The notes beneath the pieces are model-generated. The model saw nothing but the letters and a program-made list of their open reading frames with translations. It had not been told where the DNA came from and ran no database searches. From Actinidia chinensis (lineage: Eukaryota; Streptophyta; Magnoliopsida; Ericales; Actinidiaceae), in assembly GCA_009663005.1 (NCBI GenBank), contig CM018894.1, forward strand, positions 7,789,407 through 7,806,906: a DNA stretch of 17,500 nt, written 5' to 3'. Each line of letters begins with the position of its first letter. Position 1 is the stretch's first letter. Shown one piece after another: positions 1-8,474 of the stretch. A program made the position numbers and the translations under genes.

Positions 1-280
1 TTTCGTGTTGTGAGTGAACCTAAGAAATCTCTGGCTGACGGAACGTGACTAAGAATTCTTGATTATTTGTTGATTAGTGTTGATAAGAACGTTGAGAAAT
101 AAAAGTGAAAAGAGGCACGAGTGGTAAGTACATATTAAGAGTTTAAGCCAATTTACTGTGTGAAACCCGAGCGTTGAGTGAATTCATTTATCGAGTGAAA
201 CCGTAAGAGTGTGGGAGTGTTGTGAGATCCCTTTTTTTTGTTTGTTTTGTTTCTTCTAATCTTTATTTTGTAGGAAAAAC

Positions 281-537
281 ATGTCTGCAAACGAGATAAA
301 AAGCACTATGATGATTCTTTCCAGTCCAGCGGGGATCTAAAACTTTGGAAAGGAGGCATTAGTGGGGGAGATAAGACAGATGAATGAGGGGGAATGATTG
401 GAACAATTGCTTGAACGGCTTAGATTCAATTGGAGAGAACTCACGCGGAGGAGCAGCACAACCTGTTCCCGAGCCCGAGGAGAGAGGGAGCCAGTTAGAG
501 AAGAAAGTAGTAATTACTATGGGGATGAGTATGCAAA

Positions 538-573
<36 letters not shown>

Positions 574-802
574 GAGAGAGGAGAGATGAAACCAAGGGGA
601 TGATAACTTAGTGGTTATAAAGAGGAAGGTTCTGTCGTTTCAAGGAAAATTGACCTGAAGTCTACTTGAATGGGGAAAGAGAGATGCATCGTGTTTGTGT
701 GTTGATTGTCACCCAACCTACTCCGAAGCACAAAGGTAAAATTAGCTGCATTGAATTTAGTGTGACTATGCTGTTGATTTGGTTTGGGGATCAGTTAGTA
801 TT

Positions 803-847
<45 letters not shown>

Positions 848-1053
848 GAGTCGTGATGATGAGAAGCGCTTGTTCCCAGCCTTTCTACAGAGGCTTGTAT
901 CAAAAAATTGCAAAGGTCTCACGCAAGGCAATCGAAGTGTGGTGAGACTATTACAAAAAATATGAAGATTGTCATGATTAGGACAATGTGGAGGAGAAGA
1001 CGAGAAGCTACAATGGCTCGTTTTTTAAGGCTTACTCTTAAATCAGGAGATTG

Positions 1054-1098
<45 letters not shown>

Positions 1099-1350
1099 TG
1101 CAACAGCTTGTCAAAATTGAGAAAGCTCAAGAGGAGGGGCAAACACGACTTTCATCAAGCTTGCAATTCCAATCTTGGAGATCGAAACTATCCAAAGAAA
1201 GAAGAAAGAGAAGGCCCAAACGTCCTCATATCCCAAACCAAAGCCTGAGGCCTCCAAACAAGAAAGTCATGGTAAAAACCGAAACTCCTAATCCTCATAA
1301 TTGGATATTAAATGCTTTAAATGTCAAGGAGGGGAACAAATAGCAAGTCA
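281..1350 (+). pseudogene. gypsy gag polyprotein, frameshifted (copy 1)
   Basis: Gag forms the particle that packages the element RNA. The ATG at 281 opens MSANEIK, and gag-like pieces follow in all three frames, including a stretch rich in arginine and glycine near 480-590. Short intact pieces near 900-1110 read LTQGNRSVV, EATMARF and VVELQHYVEIEEMV, typical of plant gypsy gag. The C-terminal part is a basic, proline-rich linker (about 1200-1300) ending in a CCHC zinc knuckle at about 1306-1350. There CFKCQG is readable but the histidine position reads E-Q (GEQIASQ) and the last cysteine is out of frame. Frames change every few tens of bases. The equivalent gene in copy 2 has lost its start codon (ATA at 8995) while this copy keeps it. 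Confidence 0.85.
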
Positions 1351-1559
1351 AGCCCGAAGAGGCGGTTATGGTGATGCCGGGATAATAATGGAGAAATTGA
1401 GACGATGAGAGATTGATTGAATCCGTGTCTCCATTAGAGGATGCCTATGAGGAGAAATATTTAGCTCCTGATGCGTTGACGTTAGTGGCAAGGCGATCGT
1501 TGAGCTTGGCAAATGAGAACGAAAGTGAAGTCAAACGATGAGAACATCTTGACACTAGA

Positions 1560-1582
1560 TGCATGTCAAGAAAAGGTTATGT

Positions 1583-1621
<39 letters not shown>

Positions 1622-1860
1622 AGCACAACCATTGGTTGATAAATTAGGATTGACCAACGATTATGCATCCTAAGCTTTATAAATTTGCAATGGTGAATAA
1701 TAGTGGTGAGTTGAGGGTGAGGGTGACTCTAAAAACAGGGGTGGTGGTGGCGTTCCGAACGAATCGGTAAATATGAAGATGAAGTTCTGTGTAATGTAGT
1801 ACCGATGCAAGCTGGGCACTTGTTGTTAGGACGGACCATGGCAAGTCGATAGGCGGGTGA
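1560..1860 (+). pseudogene. gypsy aspartic protease domain, decayed (copy 1)
   Basis: The sequence at 1576-1620 reads VMCVIIDGGSCTNVA. The IIDGGS core is the catalytic-aspartate motif of plant gypsy proteases, equivalent to D-T/S-G in retropepsins, which cut the gag-pol polyprotein. Downstream, the motif QAGHLLLGR (about 1807-1835) matches the second conserved block of this protease family (the hydrophobic-hydrophobic-G motif). The intervening residues are scattered over several frames. It follows gag and precedes RT as in intact elements. The active-site residues are visible, but frameshifts on both sides rule out a working enzyme. Confidence 0.85.
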
Positions 1861-2229
1861 AGCCTGATGGGTTCAGAATAAATATTTATTTGGACTTAAT
1901 CAACGATCCCTAACCCTGTACCTTTATCAACGAAAAAGTTCATGAAGATCAAGTGAGATTACAAAAAAGAGAGTGAACACAAAAAGATTTGAAAGAGAGA
2001 GAGGACGGAGAAAAAAAAGAGAGAAAAGGACAATTATTAGACCGGCCATTGAGGTAAAAACAGGAGAGAAAAAAACAAAAAAAAAAAACAAAAGGAATTT
2101 TTATGCAAAGCCAAAGAAATCAAGGAGCAATGTTTTCAATCAGCCGTGATTGTACTCTTGTAACAAGGAGCATTATTAACATCCCAAAATGGACTTGACT
2201 CTGTCATACCTAGTTATGTTGTATCTATG

Positions 2230-2565
2230 TTGACAGATTTTGAGGGACGTCTTCCCGATGAGAGCGCGGGTTTAACTCCCATTCGAGGAATCGGAGCATA
2301 AATTATTTGACCCGGCGCTTCCATTCAACAGACCAGCTTTATAGGAGCAACCCCGACGAGACCAAGGAGCTTCAAAGGCAGGTTAGTGAATGTTAGAAAG
2401 GGGTATGTTAGGGAAACATGAGTCCCTGTGCAGTTCCAGTTTTGTTAGTTCCTAAGAGGGATGGGACAGGGAGAATGTGCGTTGATTGCCGAGCAAAAAC
2501 ATATAACGGGTATGTTAAAAGTATCGCATCCATTCCTCGTTTAGATGATATGTAGGAGGAGTTAG
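2230..2565 (+). pseudogene. gypsy RT N-terminal linker and first RT motif, truncated (copy 1)
   Basis: The linker in front of reverse transcriptase is recognised by IR-GIG/EH and GASI-type residues near 2280-2330. These are frameshifted but clear in the other copy at 11016-11489. Codons 2433-2495 are uninterrupted and read VPVLLVPKRDGTGRMCVDCR, the hallmark first block of gypsy RT. The next motif, P-RLDDM, appears at about 2528-2550 with a stop codon after the methionine. Nothing of the palm motifs or the catalytic YxDD is present, because homology stops here. RT would normally need about 200 further residues, so this is a truncated fragment. Confidence 0.88.
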
Positions 2566-2604
2566 GAATCTTACACAGTCCAGTGCCTAGTGAAATGAGT
2601 AATG

Positions 2605-3405
2605 CAATTTCTTTTAATATTTTTAAAATCTTATTTCCATTACCACACAAGCGTCTGTAAATATAGGGTTTTTCTTATGTTATTTAAAATTATTAGCAAT
2701 ATTATATATGTGTGTGATGACAAATTGAGTGGTGGAATAATAAATATCCAAGGACTCTTTAGCTGCGGTATAAAAAAATTACAAACGGCATTAGACATAT
2801 CCCAATCATCTTGTAATATTATAGCTATTTGGTTTGTTTGTACATTAAGACTAATCATTTCTTAAAAAAATTGAGTTGACTATGGCATAAGATAAGTTGT
2901 GTTCCAATGGTAGCCAGTGAGTAATAAAATCTCCTACTTTTTGAGCCATGTATTTTATAAAAAAATTTAAAGTCTTGGTATCTATATGAAGAAGATGTAA
3001 TAAATTGGATGACATGTATTATTTTTTTAATTTTAGCTTCAAAAATTTTTAATCCATCTTTAACAATTAAAATTATAATATGACAAACACATTTGAATTG
3101 AAATAAATCATACATTGCCAATTAAATAGTTCAATAGCGGCGGTCTTACTGATCGCATTATCAAAAGTAATACTGAAAATATTATTTTGAATAGCACATT
3201 CATATAAAACACTTACAATAGATACAAAAATTGCTTGGGCATTATGTAAGAATTAATTATTATAAAAATTAAGAATTCTTTTTTGTAGATTCCTAGTGGA
3301 ATCAATGTAGTAATGTGCAGTCAGAACATAACAATGAAGTTGGTTTCTATCTTGTCACGTATCAAAAGTGCATGAGATAGTAAATTTGTGTGCACAGTAA
3401 TCATT
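2605..3405 (-). pseudogene. hAT-family transposase fragment (RICESLEEPER/BED-ZF type), decayed
   Basis: hAT transposases cut and paste DNA elements with hAT ends. On the minus strand, pieces occur in the correct family order. CTFDT followed by a stop where the family has W is near 3350-3375. LTAHYYIDSTRNLQKRILNF is at about 3270-3330. NNIFSITFDNA, the conserved core with the catalytic-type D-N-A, is at about 3150-3185. CVCHIIILIVKDGLKIFEAK (family pattern C-x-C/A-HI-LN-L-V-DGLK) is near 3050-3095. KIHGSKSRRFYY is at about 2915-2960, and DDWDMSNAVCNFF at about 2775-2815, where the family reads D-W-x(3)-I-C-x-F-L. A few frameshifts and stops separate them. The N-terminal BED finger and the C-terminal dimerisation domain are not seen, and neither are terminal inverted repeats. 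It sits directly next to the truncated end of gypsy copy 1. Confidence 0.85.
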
Positions 3406-4395
3406 CATAATTAAGGAAAGAGAAATGTAGGGCAGCTTGTTGAAAGAGAGATGTGTGAATGTTGACATGAGCGTGTGATGAAAGAGGTGCACACACATAG
3501 AAAGATCACTCACTTTTAACAAATGATGATTAGAACAAGACAGGAAGTCTTGCTTGACTAGCTTCCCGCGAACTCCTAGTCCTAACTAGTCTTTATTAGC
3601 TCGGTTATCCATATGAGTATATGTACAAGAATAGCCTTCCCTGGTGAGTAGATTAGTTGGTTTCCCTCTAACTGTTAGTAAGTGGTCTTTCGCTTTGCCT
3701 TTCGCAGAGTGTGAAATCGTGAGCTGAGCGTCGAAGTAGGTTATTGCTTCTTAAAGTAAAGTGAGGACACCTCCCCGGTTCTCCTGATCTGTCTTTCCTG
3801 GGCTCTTTGTCTCGTTCACTTCTGTCTTTCACTCCCTATTCCACTCCTATATAGATCTCTCAACGAAAGGCCCATTCTGTCTAGAGGAAATTACTTTGGT
3901 GGATCCGGTTGATTAAGTCCTTGTGTCTTTCGATACCCACCTGCTCGGGATCTATCAAAGTGGATATGCTTTCCATCCTTCGGCGATACGTGCCTTGGGT
4001 TTCCACCATCCCCCTCCGCCAAGGGATAAGTTGGGCGCCTACCAGGATGGATTTGCTTTAGACATACCTGATCTATCCGACTCGGTTTCGCCCTACTAGA
4101 ATAAGGCCTCTTTCGAGTCCTTCTATCCTCTCTAGTTGTGCCTCCTTCGCACCCTCTCCTTGTTGTTCATTCCTTTTTCTTAGACCTTCCACTTCACTTA
4201 TGAAGTCAATTCCGTTTCCACTCCTGAATTCGCACTTTAACGTGGGGCAAAGACAGAATTCTTACATGACCTATGAGTCAGTATCTATCTTTATGTTAAA
4301 CATAGTTCAGTTTTTTATCCGATTAAAAAGTCAGCTTCAAGATATCCCGTCTTCCTCTTCAAGTCGGGGGAAGTCCTATTTGGATAGATAGGTAT
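3406..4395. other. Spacer without recognisable gene; organelle-like composition
   Basis: I find no conserved coding region, tRNA or rRNA here. The base composition shifts from the AT-rich hAT remnant to a more balanced, pyrimidine-rich sequence with many CTTTC/CCTTC runs, as is usual in plant mitochondrial spacers. The only ORF of note (4200-4391, plus strand) is 63 codons with no recognisable motif. The left boundary with the hAT remnant lies around 3400-3540 and cannot be placed more exactly without a comparison. Confidence 0.4.
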
Positions 4396-4850
4396 GCATT
4401 TGCTTTGGGAATGAGAAACCTATTTTGGTAGGTTATACAGATGCCGGCATGGCTGGGGATGTTGATTCAAGAAAGTCCACATCGGGGTATTTGATCACTT
4501 TTACTAGAGGAGAAGTGTCTTGGCAATCAAAGTTACAAAAATGTGTTGCTCTTTCTACTACTGAGGCAGAGTTTATTACGGCGACAGAAGCTTGCAAAGA
4601 GTTGTTTTGGATGAAGAGATTCCTAGAGGAATTGGGGTTGAAGCATGAGAGATGTTCTTTATTATGACATGACGAGTGCTATCCATCTTAGCAAAAATCC
4701 GAGTTTTCACTTGGCTCGAGGTCGAAGCATATTGATGTCAGGTATAACTGGATTCGGGATGTGTTGGACAACAAATTCTTAGAGCTTGAGAAAATCCACT
4801 GACCAGAATGGTACAGATATGATGACAAAGATCCTACCCAAGAGAAGGTA
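4396..4850 (+). mobile_element. Ty1/copia retrotransposon RNase H domain, 3' end of pol (fragment)
   Basis: RNase H removes the RNA strand during copia reverse transcription and lies at the C-terminus of copia pol. An open stretch at 4425-4667 carries the classic plant copia blocks: GYTDAGMAGDVDSRKSTSGY, VSWQSKLQKCVALSTTEAEF and ACKELFWMKRFLEELGL. After a frameshift near 4665, SAIHLSKNPSFH follows, then KHIDVRYNWIRDVLDNKFLE in another frame (about 4727-4785) and NGTDMMTKILP (about 4807-4840). These are the last conserved blocks of copia pol. In most copia elements the first block reads TDAD; here the second aspartate is glycine. About 150 residues survive with roughly three frameshifts, so it is far less decayed than the gypsy copies. 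The upstream RT and both LTRs are missing. Confidence 0.93.
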
Positions 4851-5149
4851 CTCTTCTCTTGGAGAGAGGTTTTGGTATCTGAATCGGCTGAAGGAGAGTG
4901 AAGAGGCGGCTTCTTTCTTGTTCAGCCCACGGGAATGCCTCTTCTTTCTGGTATACATCAAGTGCATTGAAGGCCCCACAATCAGAATCAAAGAGGATGG
5001 GTCAAGGGGGGGTTCGGGACGAAACCTGAGTTGAGTGGATCTGCGGCAAAAAGCGGAGCCTCCGGAGGTATGGCTATACCAGTTGAATGAGAGTTTGCAT
5101 CCTGATCTGTGAAACCTAGTCAAACGATGGTCACATAACCAGGTTAAAG

Positions 5150-5199
5150 GTCCTATTAGGAAAATTCCACAACAATAAATCCTCCCTCACTAATAGGAC
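5150..5199. repeat. 10-bp inverted repeat (stem-loop)
   Basis: GTCCTATTAG at 5150-5159 is the exact reverse complement of CTAATAGGAC at 5190-5199, leaving a 30-base AT-rich loop. No T-run follows directly. Such hairpins are common at plant mitochondrial transcript 3' ends, but no gene lies just upstream here, so the role is unknown. Confidence 0.6.
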
Positions 5200-5564
5200 A
5201 AAAATAAAGAAAGAAGGGAATGTGCCTCGAGTCAGTCTCATAGGTGCATTCGTCTTACAGAAAGAAGGTTATGAACAGGAATCGGGTTGACCCGGAACAC
5301 CAACCCTATCTTGATCACTTTAATCAAGCACCGTAATCCAGCTGAGGGAAAGGGTTCTGACGAAGTAGGTCTTTTTCCAAATCTAACTCTCGTTTTAAGC
5401 TTTCATTGGACTCCCGCCCAAGAACGACTAGGTTGGCTCTTCCCATCCGCGAGGGGAATTCTCCGCGGAGCAGCAGGCTGAGGCAAAGTACTGTGCGGCA
5501 TTGGTTTCGAGATCTCATCGAAAAAGGCTGGATCAAGAAAAGGGGGTACTACGAGCCCGCGGTC

Positions 5565-5606
5565 GGGAAGGGCATGGGTCTTACCCCCGTAGGGAAGCCC
5601 TTTCCC
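5565..5606. repeat. Inverted repeat, GGGAAGGGC / GCCCTTTCCC
   Basis: The left arm is 5565-5573 and the right arm 5597-5606. They pair over nine positions with one bulged T and a loop of about 23 bases. It lies inside an unidentified ORF (5406-5633). No function can be assigned from sequence. Confidence 0.5.
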
Positions 5607-6039
5607 CCTATCTTCAGAGATAGTATCGAATAGCAGCTAAAGGATAAAGGAAGAAGGCGTAGGCACGGAGCGAATAGAATCATCTTCTCTATGAAAAATA
5701 CAAATCGGAGTTGATCAGAGATTCCAAAAAAGAAAACTATAAAATGACCCCCTTGTCTATTCACCCTTCCGACTTGCTTGCATGCTGTCGTCCAAACGAG
5801 ATTCCTCTAGCTGCCACATGGGGCATCCCTCTCCTCTATAGACTTCCATGAGTGTGTGCTTCATTCCAATTCAAATTTACCTGTGTCTTAAGGGGTGAAG
5901 ATACTAACCACTTCCACTTTCAAGTAGTCAGTTAGCTATTAGCTAATTGATAGATGTATTTCCTTCTGTCCTGTTCTTAAGAAACAGGAACTTCAAGATG
6001 AGAGAGACCAACGGATCCCACTCACGAGGGAGCAGGCTA

Positions 6040-6106
6040 GCGGCATTACTCCGTCAAGCTTTCGCCCACTGAGGAAAATTCCTCACTACTACCTCCCGTA
6101 GGAGTT

Positions 6107-6145
<39 letters not shown>

Positions 6146-6380
6146 TGGAACAGCTAAACTGATCATCGCCTTGGTAAGCTAATGCTCACACCTAGCTAAT
6201 CAGACGCGAGCCCTTCCTCCTTTTGCTTCTCAGCCTACGGGGTATTAGCAGCTGTTTTCAGCTATTGTTCCCCTCCCAAGGGCAGATTCTTACGCGTTAC
6301 TCACCTGTCCGCCACTGGAAACACCACTTCCCGTACGACTTGCATATGTTAAGCATGCCACCAGCGTTCATCCTTGCCGA
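6040..6380 (-). rRNA. rrn16 (fragment): Plastid-type 16S rRNA, partial and decayed (5' domain fragment)
   Basis: Read on the minus strand from 6380 to 6040, this follows the 5' domain of chloroplast 16S rRNA (roughly the first quarter of the gene). It starts at GATGAACGCTGG, passes GAGTAACGCGTAAGAA and TAATACCCCGTAGGCTGAG, and continues through CACTGGGACTGAGACACGGC and CTCCTACGGGAGG to GACGGAGTAATGCCGC. It lacks both the 5' end and everything downstream, so it cannot make a ribosomal RNA. Compared with plastid 16S as I know it, there is a deletion of about 13 bases after AAAAGGAGGAA (plus-strand position about 6215-6225), and most substitutions are C-to-T or G-to-A. The match is to the plastid and cyanobacterial type rather than to plant mitochondrial rrn18. 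It abuts a LINE fragment at 6380-6384. Confidence 0.93.
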
Positions 6381-6383
6381 TCG

Positions 6384-6800
6384 ATAAGGAAGCCGAGAGT
6401 TGAACAGAAGATAGAGTTTCAGTTCCAGTGAAAGCCCCTGTAAGCTTCTCATTAATATCTGCCGTAACCCTCCTATCAACAGCATCAAGAACCATATCAA
6501 AGCTATGGGGGTTCGGATGAGAGAAAAAGCCCTTGGAAGTAGTTCACCAAAGTCTGTTCTATATCATCCACTTTAGTGCACCAGTTCCCATTTGTATCTT
6601 CAATCCCTTTCATTCTATTCTTCTAGGGAAGCCCGAGCATGGAAAAAGGAAGTATTTCGGTCACCTTCTTTAAGCCAAGTAGCTCTAGATCTGATGCCCC
6701 ATAGAGCCTCCTCCCTATCTCGCAATTCTTCAATAGCCCAACACAATACCCTATCTTTAGCAACAGAGTCAACGGAAGGTTCGCTTATTCTAATTGTAAG
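6384..6800 (-). mobile_element. Plant LINE (non-LTR retrotransposon) ORF2 fragment between endonuclease and RT
   Basis: LINE ORF2 encodes the endonuclease and reverse transcriptase that copy the element into the genome. On the minus strand, an open stretch at 6815-6615 contains [20 protein letters not shown] followed by [10 protein letters not shown]. This is the strongly conserved plant LINE block (W-x-Q/R-R-S-R-x-x-W-L-x-x-G-D-x-N-T-x-F-F-H). Further downstream, at about 6500-6400, another frame reads RRVTADINEKLTGAFTGTE, the family's V-T-x-x-M-N-x-x-L-x-x-x-F-T-x-x-E block just before the RT domain. Between them are two or three stops or frameshifts. The catalytic RT motifs would lie further on, but the fragment ends at the 16S junction (about 6384). 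Non-functional. Confidence 0.9.
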
Positions 6801-6815
6801 GAATTGGTGACACAC

Positions 6816-7767
6816 CGTTGAGATAGCTTATTCGTGTTTGTCATGCCCTCGATGATTTGATTGGATTGCTTTATAGGCTAGTTTTCCAACTTGTAACGTC
6901 CCCCTATATCAAACATCTTCTCATCGCATTTTGATACATCCTTTCGGTCGATCCAAGCGCGGTCGGTGTGGAGATGCGATGGTATGAGTTAGGACGCGAG
7001 TGCAATGGTGAAGGTGAATGAGTAAGTAGATCTATAAGTATAGTAGTTTCAAGAAAGCCATAGTTAAATGAAAAGTACTACTACTTCTCTCGCATGGTGA
7101 TTAAGGGGAGAAGCAAGCTATGGGGGATAACGTTCCTTTCCTTTCCTTGTCGTTTTCCTTCTTAATGCGTGTTGGTTCATCAACCGCATTGAAAGGATTC
7201 TTTGTTTTACCTACTCTGGGATCACCCTCGATGGTATTCTGACCGAGCAGAGCAGGGAGTTTTTCTCTTTGTTTTGCTAATCAGTGGCCCTCCGAGGCAT
7301 CAAGTTCCCCAGCTGCAATCCTTTAACTTGACTTGACGGAATCCCCATCAAGTAACATTCAATAAAAGTAAGCTCTAATATGGGATCAGTTTTTCTCATG
7401 TATCCAAAGCAAGCTGGCACAGAGGCCTTTGTGATTGGGTTGTGCCCAGGCCTCGGAGGGAAGGAATGCCCCAGTCCAGAACATTGACACCAGTTGATGA
7501 TAGCTGGAAAGCAGGAATTGACCCTTCCTTGATGGTCGAAGGCTTCGCTGGGAGTATATTTCACAGGATTACCATGCTAGCTGAACAGACACTCAAAACA
7601 GAGGAACTGGGCAGAAAAAACTTTTATCCGTCTCACTTATCACCCCTCCAGGGACTAATGTTCGTGTGCCATTAGTAAGAGATGACTTTACCAACGACCA
7701 TATGATATCTTTTCGTAGAATAATTAAACCCAGAATGATAGGACATGCTACACGAGATCCATGAATT
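6816..7767. other. Spacer without recognised gene; mitochondrial-like
   Basis: I recognise no conserved protein or RNA. Two ORFs of modest size exist: 7277-7564 minus (95 codons) and 7442-7675 plus (77 codons). They overlap on opposite strands, and neither has motifs I know. A small bulged hairpin (AATGC at 7164-7168 with GCATT at 7186-7190, inner arms GGTT/AACC) and a larger inverted repeat (7288-7460) are present. The right boundary is where homology to the 3' end of the gypsy element begins, near 7768. Confidence 0.4.
7288..7460. repeat. 11-bp perfect inverted repeat, arms 152 bp apart
   Basis: CCCTCCGAGGC at 7288-7298 and GCCTCGGAGGG at 7450-7460 are exact reverse complements separated by 151 bases. 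They bracket most of the 95-codon minus-strand ORF. The spacing is too large for a simple terminator hairpin. They could be chance, recombination scars, or arms of a small mobile piece. I see no target duplication that would decide. Confidence 0.5.
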
Positions 7768-7961
7768 CGGTCCAATTGCCCAAGTTCTCCCAGTGCCACT
7801 TACAAGACACGTGCCAGGAATTTCAAATGCATTTTAAGTGGGCTGATTCAAGGGATTTGAGTCAAAACAACAAGTGGAGCCTCATTGATGTGATGAACAC
7901 AATTCCAGCAGCCCATAATAGCATGATTCAAGTCCAAGAAATTTAATAGACAAATGGGAGC
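7768..7961 (+). mobile_element. 3' end of gypsy pol region of an upstream unit
   Basis: This stretch aligns with 12255-12450, the 3' end of the internal region of the copy 2 element. Shared blocks include GGTCCAATTG/GGCCCAATTA, a CAGTGCC-A-GAAATTTC segment, AAGTGG-CTGATTCAAGGGATTTGAG and CATGATTCAAGTCCAAGAAA. In intact gypsy elements this encodes the extreme C-terminus of integrase (the GPITRA-type tail). It ends with a purine-rich ATGGGAG just before the LTR, which would serve as the polypurine tract for plus-strand priming. Because a full LTR follows and then a second gag, this must belong to a different unit from the one at 8461-12450. Confidence 0.85.
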
Positions 7962-8460
7962 TGCCTTCCTTAAATATTGAGGATTCTTGTTGCAACACTT
8001 TGGGCTGAAATTAATGGAGTTAATGTCATGCTTGTCTTTATTAAATTGAAAGTTGTCTTATGGCAAATTTTTAGGCTGAAATTAAGGGAATAAATTTAGG
8101 GTTTGACTCCTTAATTGCGGCCAAAAGTTTTCTTAGTTTAGAATTTACTAAGGCTGATCTTTGGCTGAGTATTATACATTGTGCTCCTTTCTATTTGAAT
8201 AGGGAGAGTTGTATTGATTGAGAGTATTTACCTCTTATGTTCTTTGAAACTAATTTGAACGTATTTATCAATTTCTCTTTGGCGTCATTCTTGCTTATCA
8301 ATGAGTATTGTCACCCTTGATTGTGGCGTCCTCCTTTATACCACGGGTCCTATCTCTTTATAGGTTTGGTCGCGGTCTCCATCTAAACCTGAACGTAGAA
8401 CGGTCTTTAAGCAACAATACTGGATAGGGGTTCGTTGACAACGACCGGGGGTTCGTATCA
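7962..8460 (+). repeat. Gypsy long terminal repeat, about 499 bp, apparently complete
   Basis: The right end is fixed by the primer binding site: the LTR ends in TTCGTATCA at 8460, with TG...CA termini if the left end is the TG at 7962 after the polypurine-like tract. Its first half matches 12451-12700, the partial 3' LTR of copy 2. LTRs carry the promoter and polyadenylation signals of the element. A TTTATAGG box near 8356-8363 is a possible TATA element. A GGCGTC/GTGGCGTC motif occurs twice (8281 and 8323), as in the related LTR at 15780-16291. Exact left end uncertain by a few bases. Confidence 0.82.
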
Positions 8461-8462
8461 TT

Positions 8463-8474
8463 TGGTATCAGAGC
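8463..8474 (+). other. Primer binding site, initiator tRNA-Met type
   Basis: TGGTATCAGAGC lies two bases after the LTR end. It is complementary to the 3' end of plant initiator methionine tRNA, the standard primer for minus-strand synthesis in plant LTR retrotransposons. This is the clearest landmark fixing the orientation and the 5' boundary of the internal region. A similar site is not found after the LTR ending at 16291. Confidence 0.92.

Larger units (their letters stand above)
1..2565 (+). mobile_element. Ty3/gypsy retrotransposon, degenerate copy 1 (leader, gag, protease, start of RT; no 5' LTR in window)
   Basis: The whole stretch is co-linear with 8711-11665. Recognisable parts in order are an untranslated leader (1-280), gag from an ATG at 281, a zinc knuckle near 1306-1350, a retroviral-type protease near 1575-1625 and the N-terminal edge of reverse transcriptase at 2433-2560. 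This order (gag, protease, RT) is that of Ty3/gypsy polyproteins, whose products form the cytoplasmic particle and copy the element's RNA. Every domain is broken by many one- or two-base indels, so no long ORF survives. Homology is lost after the RT motif RLDDM near 2560, and hAT-derived sequence follows. The window opens inside the leader, so the 5' LTR and primer site of this unit would lie to the left. Non-functional; the family assignment is secure. Confidence 0.9.
4851..6039. other. Spacer with short unidentified ORFs; mitochondrial-like
   Basis: No conserved gene is recognised. The frame that holds the last copia block runs on to a stop at 5034 (ORF 4786-5034), so the copia tail is fused to about 60 codons of unrelated spacer. 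Other plus-strand ORFs are 5287-5481 (64 codons) and 5406-5633 (75 codons), and they overlap in different frames. I recognise neither product. Two inverted repeats are annotated separately. The right edge is the start of plastid 16S similarity at about 6040. Confidence 0.4.

Noticed and set aside
398..1343. Short ORFs in gypsy copy 1 as separate genes
   Set aside because: They are pieces of frameshifted gag, or opposite-strand shadows of it.
6040..6380. A functional plastid or bacterial 16S gene
   Set aside because: It covers only the 5' domain, lacks both ends, has a deletion of about 13 bases and many substitutions, and is joined to a LINE.
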